Assembly (NCBI GenBank): GCA_005772945.1
Contig: SXIE01000075.1
Coordinates: 1 to 7,986, forward strand
Reading direction: 5' to 3'
Source: Pseudomonadota bacterium
GTDB taxonomy: Bacteria > Myxococcota > UBA9042 > PHBI01
Length of the DNA stretch: 7,986 nt
Shown: positions 1 through 5,465 of the stretch, piece by piece
How positions within the stretch are numbered: the first letter of the stretch is position 1
How the letters are laid out: each line of letters starts with the position of its first letter
Made by a program: the position numbers and the translations under genes
Notes under the pieces: model-generated
What the model was told of the DNA's origin: nothing
Database searches by the model: none
Seen by the model: only the letters and a program-made list of their open reading frames with translations

Positions 1-304
1 CCAGCTCGGCGTTGGCCGGCTGGTGCGCGAAGACGAGGTTGTTGGCCGTGAGCGCGACGACGACGCCGTCGGCCGAGGGCGCGAGGCGCGCCGGGTGGAC
101 GACGACGTGGACCACCGTCTGGACGCCGGGCATGGCCGGGTCGAGGTCGGCGCTCGGGTCGACGCGCGCCGGGGCCGCGATGGAGACCGGGCTCGCGAGA
201 CCGGTGAGGTTGGTGGGGGGGGTCTGGGCGCGGGCGCTGACGCCGGCGAGAGAAACCAGAGCGAGAAGCGAAGACGACAAGACGACCATCGTTCCGAGGG
301 ACAT
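1..304 (-). CDS. Secreted protein of unknown function, N-terminal part only
   Basis: I do not recognise the family. The reading frame is open from the ATG at 304 to the window edge, giving 101 residues; the C-terminus lies outside. Residues 1-26 are a Sec-type signal peptide: a hydrophobic core (MVVLSSSLLALVSLAGV) followed by SARA, with likely cleavage before QTPP. The mature start is rich in Pro, Ala and Asp (ARVDPSADLDPAMPG), followed by beta-like alternating stretches (VQTVVHVVVHP, DGVVVALTANNLVFAH), so a periplasmic or outer-membrane beta-rich protein is likely. ATG 304 is preferred over the internal ATG at 289 because GGAG sits 8 nt upstream of it. A run of eight C on the coding strand (215-222) falls just after the signal peptide and would disrupt the protein if miscounted. 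A candidate sigma-54 promoter lies about 35-60 bp upstream. Presence of the gene is fairly sure; its function is unknown. Confidence 0.72.
   Translation of the reverse strand, partial: MSLGTMVVLSSSLLALVSLAGVSARAQTPPTNLTGLASPVSIAAPARVDPSADLDPAMPGVQTVVHVVVHPARLAPSADGVVVALTANNLVFAHQPANAEL
148..169. repeat. 22-bp direct repeat, copy 1 (inside the secreted-protein gene)
   Basis: This 22-bp segment, beginning CGGCGCTCGGGTCGACG, recurs without mismatch at 364-385, 216 bp away. This copy is coding and spells ARVDPSA near residues 46-52 of the secreted protein. The match stops cleanly at both ends. Confidence 0.8.
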
Positions 305-349
305 GGTGCGTGCTCCGTGAGAGTCGTTGGGAGTGACGCTTCAGGGCAG

Positions 350-365
350 AGCAAGCAATGTGCCG
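350..365 (-). promoter_or_regulatory. Candidate sigma-54 (-24/-12) promoter of the secreted-protein gene
   Basis: The minus strand reads CGGCACATTGCTTGCT. This matches the sigma-54 consensus TGGCAC-N5-TTGCW at the GGCAC and TTGCT blocks, with exactly 10 nt between the -24 GG (363-364) and the -12 GC (351-352). The predicted transcription start is near 339, leaving a leader of about 35 nt with a GGAG ribosome site before ATG 304. Only the first T of the consensus (here C) and the G after GGCAC (here A) differ. Sigma-54 promoters need an AAA+ enhancer-binding activator; palindromes at 437-496 lie at suitable distances. This is a sequence match only, and a chance match in GC-rich DNA is possible. 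Confidence 0.5.
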
Positions 366-385
366 GCGCTCGGGTCGACGCGCGC
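364..385. repeat. 22-bp direct repeat, copy 2 (next to the -24 element)
   Basis: This is identical over 22 bp to 148-169. The copy is non-coding as annotated and its left end touches the -24 GG of the candidate sigma-54 promoter. It may be the trace of a small local duplication of the gene's own 5' region, or a shared protein-binding site. Which of these applies cannot be decided from one sequence. Confidence 0.8.
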
Positions 386-436
386 AAGCGCATCGGCCGC
401 GGTGGCGCACACGGCGGCGGCGCGCAGTCGTCGCGA

Positions 437-448
437 CCAAGCGCTTGG
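437..448. promoter_or_regulatory. Perfect 12-bp palindrome, possible activator-binding site
   Basis: CCAAGCGCTTGG is a perfect palindrome centred about 103 bp upstream of the predicted sigma-54 start at 339. A second, shorter palindrome, TTCGCGAA, follows at 454-461. Activators of sigma-54 RNA polymerase usually bind paired dyads 80-150 bp upstream, so the location fits. The site is in non-coding DNA between the methyltransferase stop and the promoter. The binding role is inferred from position only. Confidence 0.35.
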
Positions 449-464
449 CGCGCTTCGCGAACGA

Positions 465-496
465 CTGTCCCGTGGCATGCCGTCCGAGTGGGACAG
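465..496. promoter_or_regulatory. Inverted repeat with 7-bp arms, upstream dyad or stem-loop
   Basis: CTGTCCC (465-471) and GGGACAG (490-496) are perfect inverted arms separated by 18 bp, and the spacer itself contains the perfect palindrome GGCATGCC (474-481). The centre is about 142 bp upstream of the predicted sigma-54 start. It could be a second binding site for an enhancer-binding protein. Alternatively it could be a stem-loop in the 3' untranslated part of the aldolase-methyltransferase transcript. No U-tract follows on either strand, so it is not a standard intrinsic terminator. Confidence 0.35.
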
Positions 497-510
497 CCGG
501 CGGATCCTGT

Positions 511-540
511 CACGCGGCGGGCGGCGTCCGCGCGCGCGTG
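511..540 (-). terminator. Weak GC hairpin just after the methyltransferase gene
   Basis: CACGCG (511-516) and CGCGTG (535-540) can pair as a 6-bp GC-rich stem, starting 6 nt past the methyltransferase stop codon. The position is right for transcript end formation or 3'-end protection, but no run of U follows and the DNA is so GC-rich that short stems are common. It is listed because it is the only hairpin close to the end of the two-gene unit. Confidence 0.2.
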
Positions 541-546
541 GTGGCG

Positions 547-1239
547 TCAGGGCGTCGGCGCGAGCTCGAGCAGGTACTGATCGGGGAGTCCCTCGTGACG
601 CTTCACGAGCGCGAAGCCGGCCTGCGCGAGCTCGGCGAGGACCACTTCGGGCGCGAGCTTGTGGCTTTGCGGCGGGCCGCGCGGCGAGTCGAGCATGAAG
701 TCGACGATGGCCAGGCGGCCGCCAGGGGCGAGGAGCGCGCGCAGTTTCGTGAAGTAGGCCACGCGCTCGCCGATGTGGTGGTAGGTGTCGCAGACGAAGA
801 CGAGATCGATCGCGCCGGCGAAGGCGTCGAGCGCCGGGTCGTCGGGCGTGCCGAGCTGGGTCACGACGTTGGCGATCGCCTCGTGCTGGGCGCGTGCCTG
901 CAGGTGCGCGATGAGCGTCGGCTCGATGTCGGCGCCGACGACCTGGCCCTGGGGGACGGCGCGCGCGAAGCGGACCGTGAAGTAGCCGGTGCCGGCGCCG
1001 ATATCGACGATGCGCAGATCGGGTCGGGTGACGAGCGCGCTGACCACGAGGTCGGGGCGCTGCCAGGCGTCGCGCTCGGGCGCGTCGAAGACGGCGGCCC
1101 AGCGCTCGGCGTCGTCGAAGCGGTGCTGCATGTGGCCACTGTGGTGGTGCGGCCGCGCGGGCTCGCTGGCGCAGCCGATCAGGTGGTGGCCCACCAGGGA
1201 CGAGGCCAAGAGGCACACGGGGACGCGAAATATTCTCAC
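547..1239 (-). CDS. Class I SAM-dependent methyltransferase with lipoprotein signal
   Basis: The protein has 230 residues from a GTG start at 1239. The Rossmann-type methyltransferase core is clear: motif I VDIGAGTGYFT (78-88), an acidic residue at the end of strand 2 in VGADIEP (D103), a motif IV region DLVFVCDTYHHIGE (145-158), and the post-motif LRALLAPGGRLAIVDF (167-181). The substrate cannot be read from the sequence. Residues 1-22 form a lipoprotein signal peptide (two basic residues, then a hydrophobic stretch) ending in the lipobox LIGC with the acylated Cys at 23; a His-rich linker PHHHSGHMQH follows. The next residue after the Cys is Ala, so sorting to the outer membrane would be the default. 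GTG 1239 is chosen because AAGGAG lies 6 nt upstream, whereas the TTG at 1254 has no ribosome site. The gene starts 11 bp after the aldolase stop, and that stop (TGA) directly abuts the AGGAG, suggesting translational coupling. An internal Met37 could give a cytoplasmic form. The fold is near certain; the location is probable. Confidence 0.88.
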   Translation of the reverse strand: MRIFRVPVCLLASSLVGHHLIGCASEPARPHHHSGHMQHRFDDAERWAAVFDAPERDAWQRPDLVVSALVTRPDLRIVDIGAGTGYFTVRFARAVPQGQVVGADIEPTLIAHLQARAQHEAIANVVTQLGTPDDPALDAFAGAIDLVFVCDTYHHIGERVAYFTKLRALLAPGGRLAIVDFMLDSPRGPPQSHKLAPEVVLAELAQAGFALVKRHEGLPDQYLLELAPTP

Positions 1240-1250
1240 GAGAGACTCCT
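1240..1250 (-). promoter_or_regulatory. Ribosome binding site that fixes the methyltransferase start
   Basis: The minus strand reads TGAAGGAGTCTCTCGTG: the aldolase stop TGA, then AGGAG, a 6-nt spacer and the GTG start. It is close to the ideal Shine-Dalgarno sequence and spacing, and supports GTG 1239 over the in-frame TTG at 1254, which overlaps the stop codon of the upstream gene. Confidence 0.75.
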
Positions 1251-2054
1251 TCAACCGACCCGCGCGACCGCGAAGCCGGCCGGTTTCCCGAGGCCACCCG
1301 GGCGCGGATCGCCGCAGCCCGAGCAGGTGAGGCAGGCAGGCGGCAAGTCCGCGCCAGGAGCAGCGGCAGCGTCGGGCGTGGCAAGTGCGGCGAGGGACTG
1401 GGGTGGACCGCCGTAACGTCTGAGGCCCATCGTGCGCAGGCGGACGGATTCGTCGGCGGGCAGGTCTTGGACGCGCCCGAGGTCGCGCGCGGCCTTCATG
1501 ATGTGCGCGAAGTGCTCGATCGTCTCGAGTTTGGCGAAGGCCTCGAGCAGCGAGGTGCCGAGCGTGACGGTGCCGTGGCGGTCGAGGACGACCGCGTCGT
1601 GGCCCTTGGCCGCTTCACCGACGAGCTCGGCGAGCGTGCGGGTGCCGGTGGTCGCGTAGGGCAGGGTCGGGACGGCGCCGATGGTGAGGACCACCTCGGG
1701 CAGGACGCAGCGCGCGAGCGTCAGGCCGGCGACTGTGAACGCGATACACATCGGCGGGTGGGCGTGGACGACGGCCTCGACGTCGGGGCGCGCGCGGTAG
1801 CACGCGAGGTGCATCGCCATCTCGGAGGTCGGCTCGCCCGCGCCGCGGACCTTGCGGCCGGCGAGGTCGACCACGACGAGGTCGTCTTCGGTGAGGAGTC
1901 CCTTGTGGCAGCCGGCGCGCGTGCAGAGAACGAGCCCGTCCGAGAGGCGGGTCGAGAGGTTGCCGTCGAACGCGACGAGGAGGCCGCGCGCGTGGGTGAG
2001 GCGGGCGAAGGTGACGATGTCTTGGCGGAGGCGTCGCTCGGGGGGGCGGAGCAT
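1251..2054 (-). CDS. Class II aldolase/adducin family protein with CxxCxxC tail
   Basis: The protein has 267 residues from ATG 2054. It has the zinc-dependent class II aldolase fold typified by L-fuculose-1-phosphate aldolase: phosphate-binding FDGNLSTR (29-36), catalytic Glu78 in PTSEMAMH, zinc ligands His97 and His99 in VVHAHPP, and third zinc ligand His160 in LDRHGTVTLG. Spacings E78-H97 (19) and H99-H160 (61) equal those I recall for FucA. LPYATTGTRTLAELV (131-145) is also typical. The family includes sugar-phosphate aldolases, ribulose-5-phosphate 4-epimerases and methylthioribulose-phosphate dehydratases; the sequence does not say which. Beyond residue 215 comes an Ala/Pro linker and a tail with C241-x2-C244-x2-C247, outside the usual 215-residue fold, which could bind metal. 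The start is chosen because the fold begins there; upstream in-frame sequence is low-complexity repeat. No strong ribosome site is visible. It is followed closely by the methyltransferase gene, probably as an operon. Confidence 0.9.
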   Translation of the reverse strand: MLRPPERRLRQDIVTFARLTHARGLLVAFDGNLSTRLSDGLVLCTRAGCHKGLLTEDDLVVVDLAGRKVRGAGEPTSEMAMHLACYRARPDVEAVVHAHPPMCIAFTVAGLTLARCVLPEVVLTIGAVPTLPYATTGTRTLAELVGEAAKGHDAVVLDRHGTVTLGTSLLEAFAKLETIEHFAHIMKAARDLGRVQDLPADESVRLRTMGLRRYGGPPQSLAALATPDAAAAPGADLPPACLTCSGCGDPRPGGLGKPAGFAVARVG

Positions 2055-2113
2055 GGCGCGGGACTGTAGCGCGGGTGGGGCGAGTGCGCGAGGGCTTCCG
2101 GACCAGGCCGAAG

Positions 2114-2221
2114 CTCGGTTTCGCCCTCGGCCGCGAACTCGCCCTCGCCCTCGGCCTCGAACTCGCTCTCGCCCTCGAACTCGCCCTCGCCCTCGAACTC
2201 GCCCTCGAACTCGGCCCCAAA
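2114..2221. repeat. Intergenic tandem hexamer repeat, 18 units
   Basis: Eighteen consecutive hexamers, 15 of which begin CTCG on the plus strand: mainly CTCGCC and CTCGAA, with CTCGGC, CTCGGT and CTCGCT variants and degenerate end units. Order in the core is CTCGCC, CTCGCC, CTCGAA repeated with variations, giving a higher 12-18 bp period. The array fills most of the 175-bp gap (2055-2229) between the large membrane-anchored protein gene and the aldolase gene. The minus strand is purine-rich (GGCGAG/TTCGAG). It contains no stop codon in any frame, which produces spurious ORF extensions on both strands. Tandem arrays like this change length by replication slippage; any effect on aldolase expression is unknown. 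Confidence 0.9.
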
Positions 2222-2229
2222 CCCGCCCG

Positions 2230-5200
2230 TCAGGCCGCGCTGCTAGCCCCCGCGTCCTCACCCCGCAACCGCGCGCGCCGCTGTGCAAGCGCCCGCCACG
2301 CCGCCATCAGCACGACCACCCCACCCGCAGGCAGCACCCAGATCCAAGCGCCCGCGAGCACCCCGCCCGCCAGCAGCGCGCCAACGCCGGCCCCCCCCAC
2401 GCCGGCGAGCACCGCGCCCGACGTGCGCAGGTTCTTCGCCGTCAGCCGCAAGAGCAGGAGACCCAGCGCGAGCGCCCCGAAAAAGACGAGCGCCGCGCCG
2501 GTCGCCCCCGCGCCCGGAGCGCTGTACGCCAACCGGAAACGCGCCGTCCCACCGGCACTTGCCGCCGCGCCTCCCGCGGCCGGTGCGCCGACGTTGGCGA
2601 GGAGCTTCGTCAGCACCATGTGGCGCCCATGCGCCGGGACGTTGATGCGCAGCGGCGCGCGGCCTGGTTGCGTGCCCTTCTCGAGCCCCGCGCTCTGCGC
2701 CGCGAGCTCGGTTTTGACCTCCGGCGGCACTGCGTTCGCCGCATCCGGCGCCGCACTGACCGTCATGTTCGTCGTGAGGCTCCCCCAGCTCACGTCGTCG
2801 GGCAGGTAGACCTCCCAGGTCGTGGCCGTCTCCACCAGATCGGGCGACGGCAGCTGCCCCTCGATTGTCCCGGCAAACCCGAGCGCGGCCGCCTGCGTGG
2901 CGAACACCAGCTCGACCACAAACGGCTCCGCCGCGTTGAGCAACGGGACCAGGACCACGTCGCCCTCGTCGCGCGCCGGCTTGACAGGCTGCCCCGCGAG
3001 CTCGGCCGACCACACCACCGCGCCCGCCGGCAGCGCCACGCGCAGGAACTGCTTGCCGCGATTCCGGACCGCATAGCGTGCGCGCGTGAGCACCACCCCG
3101 TCGCGCGTCCACAGCGTCTGGTAGTCGGCGCGATCGATCGCCGCGACCTGCACGGCGATCTCGGCGTGGCGTTTGACGCTCAGCGTGAGCGCCGCCGGCG
3201 GATCGGCGTGCACATAATGATAGGCGAGGAGAATCGGGTTGGTCGTCCGCAGCACGAGGTTCTGGGGCAGCTCCTCGATGTCGAGCGGCAGGAGGCGCTG
3301 CACGTCCTCGGGCTTCACCTCGACCGCCGTGAGCGCCTCGATCGCCAGCTTGCCTTCCTCGACGACGGCCCCGCGCACGTGCACGAGCGGCACGGCCAGC
3401 TTGGCGTCGCCGGGCGCCAGGACGTGCTCCCACGCGAGGTCGATCTGGACGACGCCCTCCATCTCGCGCGTAAACGAGAGCTGGAGCAGACGCGGGTCAT
3501 TGCTTCCCGCCGCCGGCTCGACGACGCGATGCTCGCGCAGTGACGGCGCCGTCGCCGCGAGGACGTTGATGCCATTCGGCAGCACCAAGGTGAGCTCGGC
3601 GAAGGTGCCGGCCTTTACCTTGACCTCGATAGCTGCAGCCGCGCGGAGCACGCCTTCACCGAGCGAGAACAGCGTATTGATCGAGGCATGGAGGCGCGCC
3701 AGCTCGCGCTCGAAGGGCGTGAGGCGCACCGTCAGCGCGGGTGCGGGCGAACTCTGATCCGCCTCGACGTACTTATAGGTGTGCGTCACGGTTTGGCCGA
3801 GCGGGTCCCGCAGGTTGCCGGGAATCTGATTCTCGCCGACCTCGGACAGCCCGACGGGCTTGTCCGGCACGACCTCGAGCTCGCGCCCGCGCACCAGGAC
3901 GACCATGCCGCGCTGGCGATGGACGTCCTGGGCGACCATCAGCGGAACGGCCAACGGTGCGCCTTTCTGGGGCACGAGCCGCTCGCAGTCGATCGTCCAG
4001 GTCGTCGTCCCGACCAGATCGCGATCGAGGTAGACGGTGAGGGGGCGCAGGCCGTCCTTGCCCGGATCGCCGAGGCGCCAGTCGCTGATGCCGTCGCCCT
4101 TGACGGTGTTGACGACCGTGTCGGCCGGCACCCCGAGGACGAAGCGCTGGGCCTTGCCGCGCGCGACCTCGAGCACCACGCTCGTCGTGACCGACAGGAC
4201 GCCCTCGTCGGCGCGCACGACGTGGAAGAGCTCGGCGTTGACCCTCAACTCGCTCGCCGCCGCCGGCAGCGCCTCAGACCATCGGACGTCGAGGTCGGCC
4301 GTCGGCGGCAGGTTGAACGCGACGACGGTCGCGCGGCTCGCACCCGCGCCGTTTGTGCTCCGCGCCATGCCGGCCGCGGGCGTGACGACGACGTCTTTGT
4401 CGCCCGGGAGCTCGAGGCGCACCGACGACACCGGCGCGCTCGGGGTCCAGAGCGCGGTGCCGGTCGGTCCGTCGTCGGAGGTGACCTTGGTGTCGAAGAC
4501 GAGCGTGATGACGTGCGTGCCGCGGCCGGCGACCTGCGCGACCATGAGGTCCCCCTGGACCAGCAGCACCGCGGGTTTCCCGTCGACCCTCGCCTCGACG
4601 ATCGCGACGTCGCGCTTGGCGACCGGCACGTTCGTCGCGCCGCCGGCGGGGTTGCCGAGATCGCCGCCGAGGAGCTCGATGCCGAGCGTCGCCTGCCAGC
4701 GAATGGTCGTGAGATCGTCGTTGGGCCCGACGCTGCCGGGGCGGCCGACGTACTCGGCGCTGGTCGCGAGGACCTGACTCATCGTCGCGGGCCGCCATGC
4801 GAGGCGAGCCCAGGTCGTCCGCGGGATTTGCGCCGTGATGCTGGTCGTGTCGCCGGCGGTCTGCGCCGTCAGGATCTCCCCCGGCACGAGGTCGACGCGC
4901 TGGTCGGCACCGGGGATCTGCGCCGTGAGCGTCAGCGCCGCGGCCGGCGGCAGCGGCAGATCGAGCGAGCCGCCCTGTGGCGCCGGATGGCGCACGGCGC
5001 GGTAGCGGAGGACCACGTGGTGCGAGCCGGCGCCGCGCACCGACCAGACCAGATCGGCCCCGCGCGGCGTGAGCGCGAGCGGGCCGCCGTCGACCGTCGC
5101 GCTCTCGATCGCGGTGCCTGCCGGCAAGAGCGGCACGTTGGCCCAGCCGTCGGTGAGGATCTGGAGCTCGACGTTGGCCTCCACGAGGCCGTCGCGATCG

Positions 5201-5391
5201 ACTGTCACGCTCGCCCGACCGACGGCGACGTCGACCGGCGCCTGGCGCGTGGCGGCCTCGAGGGCGCGCAGCCGTTCTTCGAGCGCGCGAAAGCTCGCGA
5301 ACGGAATACGAAGTTCGCCGGGGTCGGGCTCAGCCGCGGAGGCCGCCGTCGTGACACAGCAAAGCAGGGCGATGATGGGAGCTTTCTTCAT
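2230..5391 (-). CDS. Large exported beta-rich protein with three C-terminal membrane segments
   Basis: The protein has 1053 residues with no named family that I can assign. Residues 1-20 are a signal peptide (MKKAPIIALLCCVTTAASAA, cleavage before EPDPG). Residues 31-50 (ASFRALEERLRALEAATRQ) look like a short coiled coil. The body is beta-rich and contains about five recurrences of one module (near 85-132, 252-302, 416-470, 594-655 and 780-832), each with a strand pair of the type FxLxLPxGxxV, an Asp/Gly turn such as VDGxP, and a closing VxLxF strand. The stretch NPILLAYHYVHAD to PAGAVVWSAELAGQPVKPARDEG (718-810) resembles blocks I recall in uncharacterised planctomycete and deltaproteobacterial proteins. 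Segments 965-982, about 990-1011 and 1013-1032 are hydrophobic; basic residues (KNLRTS; RRARLR) put the C-terminus in the cytoplasm. The body would thus stand in the periplasm, anchored in the inner membrane. The start has GAGG 8 nt upstream. It follows the VWA-like gene by 74 bp and is probably co-transcribed. Function is unknown. Confidence 0.85.
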   Translation of the reverse strand: MKKAPIIALLCCVTTAASAAEPDPGELRIPFASFRALEERLRALEAATRQAPVDVAVGRASVTVDRDGLVEANVELQILTDGWANVPLLPAGTAIESATVDGGPLALTPRGADLVWSVRGAGSHHVVLRYRAVRHPAPQGGSLDLPLPPAAALTLTAQIPGADQRVDLVPGEILTAQTAGDTTSITAQIPRTTWARLAWRPATMSQVLATSAEYVGRPGSVGPNDDLTTIRWQATLGIELLGGDLGNPAGGATNVPVAKRDVAIVEARVDGKPAVLLVQGDLMVAQVAGRGTHVITLVFDTKVTSDDGPTGTALWTPSAPVSSVRLELPGDKDVVVTPAAGMARSTNGAGASRATVVAFNLPPTADLDVRWSEALPAAASELRVNAELFHVVRADEGVLSVTTSVVLEVARGKAQRFVLGVPADTVVNTVKGDGISDWRLGDPGKDGLRPLTVYLDRDLVGTTTWTIDCERLVPQKGAPLAVPLMVAQDVHRQRGMVVLVRGRELEVVPDKPVGLSEVGENQIPGNLRDPLGQTVTHTYKYVEADQSSPAPALTVRLTPFERELARLHASINTLFSLGEGVLRAAAAIEVKVKAGTFAELTLVLPNGINVLAATAPSLREHRVVEPAAGSNDPRLLQLSFTREMEGVVQIDLAWEHVLAPGDAKLAVPLVHVRGAVVEEGKLAIEALTAVEVKPEDVQRLLPLDIEELPQNLVLRTTNPILLAYHYVHADPPAALTLSVKRHAEIAVQVAAIDRADYQTLWTRDGVVLTRARYAVRNRGKQFLRVALPAGAVVWSAELAGQPVKPARDEGDVVLVPLLNAAEPFVVELVFATQAAALGFAGTIEGQLPSPDLVETATTWEVYLPDDVSWGSLTTNMTVSAAPDAANAVPPEVKTELAAQSAGLEKGTQPGRAPLRINVPAHGRHMVLTKLLANVGAPAAGGAAASAGGTARFRLAYSAPGAGATGAALVFFGALALGLLLLRLTAKNLRTSGAVLAGVGGAGVGALLAGGVLAGAWIWVLPAGGVVVLMAAWRALAQRRARLRGEDAGASSAA

Positions 5392-5465
5392 AAGGCAAGC
5401 CTCGGCCGCGACCCCGGTGAGGGGCCTTGGTGGGTTCGAGCGGTGAAAGAGAGGTTCGGGTCGGT

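Noticed and set aside
341..478. Possible 45-residue ORF on the minus strand in the gap upstream of the secreted-protein gene
   Set aside because: No Shine-Dalgarno, overlaps the candidate promoter and dyads, and the translation (Arg/Ser then Ala-rich) has no recognisable feature. The shared ARVDPSA comes from the direct repeat.
1240..1254. TTG start at 1254 for the methyltransferase
   Set aside because: It overlaps the aldolase stop codon and has no ribosome site; GTG 1239 has AAGGAG at 6 nt and gives a better lipoprotein signal.
358..1416. 352-codon plus-strand frame opposite the methyltransferase
   Set aside because: The minus strand carries clear methyltransferase motifs here; the plus-strand product has no recognisable feature.
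2062..2070. Possible -10 box (TACAGT on the minus strand) just before the aldolase start
   Set aside because: No matching -35 element and it would leave an almost leaderless transcript; too weak to annotate.
2055..2288. In-frame N-terminal extension of the aldolase to a start at 2288, adding an Arg/Gly-rich repeat segment
   Set aside because: It is the hexamer array read through, overlaps the end of the large gene, and the aldolase fold starts normally at Met 2054. An RG-rich tail cannot be fully excluded without proteomics.
1852..3543. 563-codon open frame on the plus strand across the aldolase start, the hexamer array and the large gene
   Set aside because: It crosses two genes and a repeat and its product is Arg/Pro/His low-complexity; open only because stops are rare at this GC content.
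5392..5465. Short inverted bits (CCCC-GGTGA-GGGG at 5412-5424; AGGCAAGCCT at 5393-5402) between the two large genes
   Set aside because: Stems of four bases without U-tract are expected by chance in GC-rich DNA; the gap is more likely a plain intercistronic spacer.
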